NCBI GenBank assembly: GCA_032191485.1 | Contig: JAVDOI010000003.1 | Coordinates: forward strand, 11,842,986 to 11,906,985 | Length of the DNA: 64,000 nucleotides | Reading direction: 5' to 3' | From: Leptoclinus maculatus | Lineage: Eukaryota; Chordata; Actinopteri; Perciformes; Stichaeidae | Part shown: piece after piece, positions 60,826-64,000 of the stretch | How positions within the stretch are numbered: the first letter of the stretch is position 1 | Layout: every line of letters begins with the position of its first letter | Translations under genes and position numbers: made by a program | The notes under the pieces: generated by a model | What the model saw: only the letters and a program-made list of their open reading frames with translations | Databases searched by the model: none | What the model was told of the DNA's origin: nothing

Positions 60826-63800
60826 GACATCATCAGGAATCAGAGGTGCTGCCACACCTGCACGGTCACAGGGAAACGCCTAATAACTCCACAAGGCACT
60901 CCTTTCTTACACAAACAGGAGATTACATGCACATCCACACCCACAGAACTCCAAACCACACTTTTAAATAATACAACATGTGTGGGCTGGTGAACTAGGC
61001 ACCTAGTGGAGACCCAGTACAGAAGTGTGTCAAGCTGAAATATGTGTTAAGTTATTCACCCCCAGAACAAGCCACTGAGGGAGGGAAGGAGGAGAATGCT
61101 AACTCAAATGTAGTCCCTTGGCTCTGTGCAAATATGGGGAGCGATGGGCAGCAGAAAGCATTGGGAGGTCATCCATTTTTCATGAGATCCAATGGCAGCA
61201 AAGCAAACATCCTTTTGTCAAGAGGGGAAAAAAACAGTGAAGAATTATACGTGCAGAATCATTTTCAAGGACACCATCACTGCATTTTAAATGTAGTGCA
61301 TTCATGTTTGAAATGGACCAACATGCATCCTTTTGACCAGATAATACAAATACACAATACAAGCCAATTTTTTATATTTTACTGGAGTTTTAATTAGCGA
61401 TTTATTCAATAATTTAAGTTTATCAATAATTCCTGAGAAATTCATTATTGAGTGTTTCCGACACGTGGTATGACAGTGGAAGAAAAAAAGGGTGTGGCAG
61501 GACAACATCACCGGGTAGGAGAGGTTTCTGATAGAAGAAGCCGTCAGAACAATCTGACCAGTTGATTGATGAGGAAGGGGAGACGGATAACTTCAAGGTA
61601 AAAACTCTCTGTTGTGATCAAGCCTGTTGTATGGTCAGTAAATGAATCTGGGTGTGAGTTAATCCTTACAATATTGCTTTAGGTTAATATATCAAATTCA
61701 GATTTTGACTCAAAATATTTCTAAATTAAAAAAAAAGATGCATCATGTTCAAAGACTTAGAGAATATATTACATTCAGTTCAGTTCTTCACTGTCCTGTG
61801 TCATAGATGTGCTAAATCTTTATGCTCTCTTCCCTCGTTTTCCTTTTCTTAATAGTGTTCTTCCACTTCTTATGGCACCTTGGCAACCTGCAGGCTCCTC
61901 TTTGTCTGTCTGTAACACAAAACAACAGCAGAAACAGACACAATTAGATCCTCATATCCTGGGCAGTGATGTGGAGGGCCTGATGAAATATCCTGTACCC
62001 ATTAATCTTTCCCCAGGGGGGCGCAGGAGACTGGGAGCACTGATTAAATGCTCCTAATAGAGGCCATTCGTCTCCCCTCGAATCGTGAATGTTTCAACAT
62101 GCAACATCATCCAACACTACTATGCCCTGCCTCTCTGTGCAAATATTGGTGTTTTCATTCATTTTATTTTGTAATATCTTTTTTTTTAAGCAAGCATGAT
62201 CTTTGTGATTTGCTTCTACGGTTCAATCGATGGCTTTTGTGGTGAATATCTCATTGACAACTGTGCCACAAAAATCATCATAAACAGTCATGCTTGATTG
62301 AGGTCATATGGGACGAGATCAAAATGTGTAGTTTACACACTAATAACTTTGTTTAATATCCTGATTTTCTTATCTTTGGTCACTCTGGCGTTAAAAAGAT
62401 GAGGCCAGTTAGGGATTGTCTTCAACTCATTTTCACACATTAGTCATTAATATCTCTCTATCTGCCAATTAAGCAAATCCTGTACAGCGTCATTTATGGC
62501 CTGGATGGACGATTAGATAACAATAACAGCACTTCTTTCAAAACAACCCCCTGGAAACACACTCTGAGACTGCAAGTTAATGGATGTAATGCATTTACTA
62601 CAAACATCCACTATACATCCCAAATAGATTGGCCGTGATAGACACACACTGCTTGTACAGTATAGGGTACTCAGGCCTGAAGTATAATCATCATAAATTA
62701 ACATGGCCTAATCACGTTTCACCTGCCAAGCTCCATATGGTCTCTAATTCTGAACAAAATAATTAGGTGACTGCATCCCAATCAAACAATTATCCAATGA
62801 AACCTCAGTAAAACAATTACCTAATTATATCCATGCAATGATATAATAGTGCTTAGCAGCATAATGTTCAGGTTCATGCCCGACATTAAAATGATGCAAT
62901 ATAAAAAGGTGACCACATCAGTGTGAGGTGTTTTTGACAAATGAATAATAGCTACATTCTGGGCTATTTCATCCACATTTGACTCTGTACTTCAAGATAC
63001 AATTGATGCAAATCCCCAGAAACACTGCCTTCATGTTTGGAAAATGCCATAATTATAGGCGGATCTCTTAAAAGCAATAGTGTTTATGCTGGAGGACAGG
63101 AGAAAGAGGGATGAAGGGTAGTAAAGAGGGCACCTGCTGGGTTGTGATGAAGCAAAATCCCCAGGGACAAGAAATGAGATCATCCAAATAAGAGGATGCT
63201 GTTAAGCTTCTTGACTGGAACAATAGTGACCCCTACTGGCCCGACTGGCTTTTTATCTCCTTGTGTTGAATATTCCACAGCTTCAATGTACAGCATGTAT
63301 CATTTGTACCTGTTTATCATCTCTGCTGTCTCCTTTTTGCTTTGCAGTGAAGTCCCTAAAGTCGACCAGACTGTAGGAATATGGTTGGCCTAGTACAAGA
63401 GAAGACCTCTTATTATCTGTGAATGAACAGAAACAAAACCGTAAATCAGAAATTGTTAACAATGTCAGAATGTCTATATATTAAAATCTCACCACTTGTA
63501 ATGATCTATTGCTGGAAACATCACTGACGATAGAAACAAGGAAACAGCCTGACACTATCTTTTTAATTGTATGCAACATTGCTCCACTGTTATGTCTTTA
63601 ACCCTTGTCCCAGTCACAAGGTTGGGACATCGGTGTGGGGCAATAGGCCGTAGATCCCTAAGGCCCAGTAGTGATCAGTACAATTCAGCAGATGGAGGGA
63701 GGTCTGCTTGCACTGGTAGACAGTACACCCCCCATAGAAAGTGTGGGGGAGGGGGTAGAAGGGGTTGCTTTACGGATGACTGACTGCAGCAAGGTTAACG

Positions 63801-64000
63801 GAACCAATCACTGATACTTTACTTCCTCGACAGTTTCCCTCTCCTAGCAGCCAAGACCCCCCGCCGTTGGTAAATGTGCCGGTGTCCTGCACCCTGCAGT
63901 GAACAGCAGCACCTCTGACATACGTTTATGTCAAGGCCTAATACAAACACAATTTATTTATCCTTAGACCCGTGCTAGCAATGACATAAATTGCGTTTTC

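Larger units (their letters stand above)
59346..64000. other. Gene-free stretch upstream of tmem179
   Basis: It contains a CA repeat, a short hairpin and AT-rich text. The segment 62520-62830 has repeated TAATTAGG/CAATTA motifs suggestive of a homeodomain-rich enhancer, without proof. Confidence 0.55.

Overview
The window looks like a teleost fish genome, probably a spiny-rayed (percomorph) species. The evidence is long AT-rich non-coding stretches, many (CA/GT)n arrays, small split genes with GT-AG introns, interspersed repeats of kinds I recall from bony-fish genomes, and vertebrate protein families. There are no bacterial or phage features. Nearly all long open reading frames are chance frames. 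Three real host genes and one transposase-like coding relic can be supported.

Layout. Positions 1-26.8 kb hold no recognisable gene. They carry a candidate REST/NRSF (RE1) site, a candidate ZNF143 site, microsatellites, a ~460-bp repeat flanked by a 9-bp direct repeat, a ~660-bp element with inverted ends starting at TTAA, and a perfect 19-bp-stem hairpin. At 26.86-27.48 kb three collinear, in-phase exon-like blocks encode part of a Mutator-like (MULE) transposase-type protein. At 28.43-28.88 kb are the last two coding exons of cnrip1 (CB1 cannabinoid receptor-interacting protein 1); its first exon was not found and probably lies left of the window. From 29 to 43.8 kb I see only repeats and microsatellites. 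From 43.8 to 55.5 kb a ten-exon plus-strand gene encodes a TPR-like N-terminal half joined to a C-terminal half matching mammalian NRAC (C14orf180). From 59.26 to 57.92 kb, on the minus strand, a complete four-exon tmem179 (230 aa) lies tail-to-tail with the NRAC-like gene. From 59.3 to 64 kb no gene is visible.

How the genes relate. From memory, C14orf180 and TMEM179 are neighbours on human 14q32.33, so this pair looks like conserved synteny, while CNRIP1 is on human 2p14, so its presence here would be a lineage-specific junction. The most interesting locus is the NRAC-like gene. Splice phases tie a TPR-type module to a tail that carries a SILK motif, an RVxF motif and a transmembrane segment. 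SILK plus RVxF is the classic docking pair for protein phosphatase 1 (PP1). The protein can therefore be read as a membrane-anchored PP1-targeting subunit, of which mammalian NRAC would be a shortened form. That reading is inference and can be tested.
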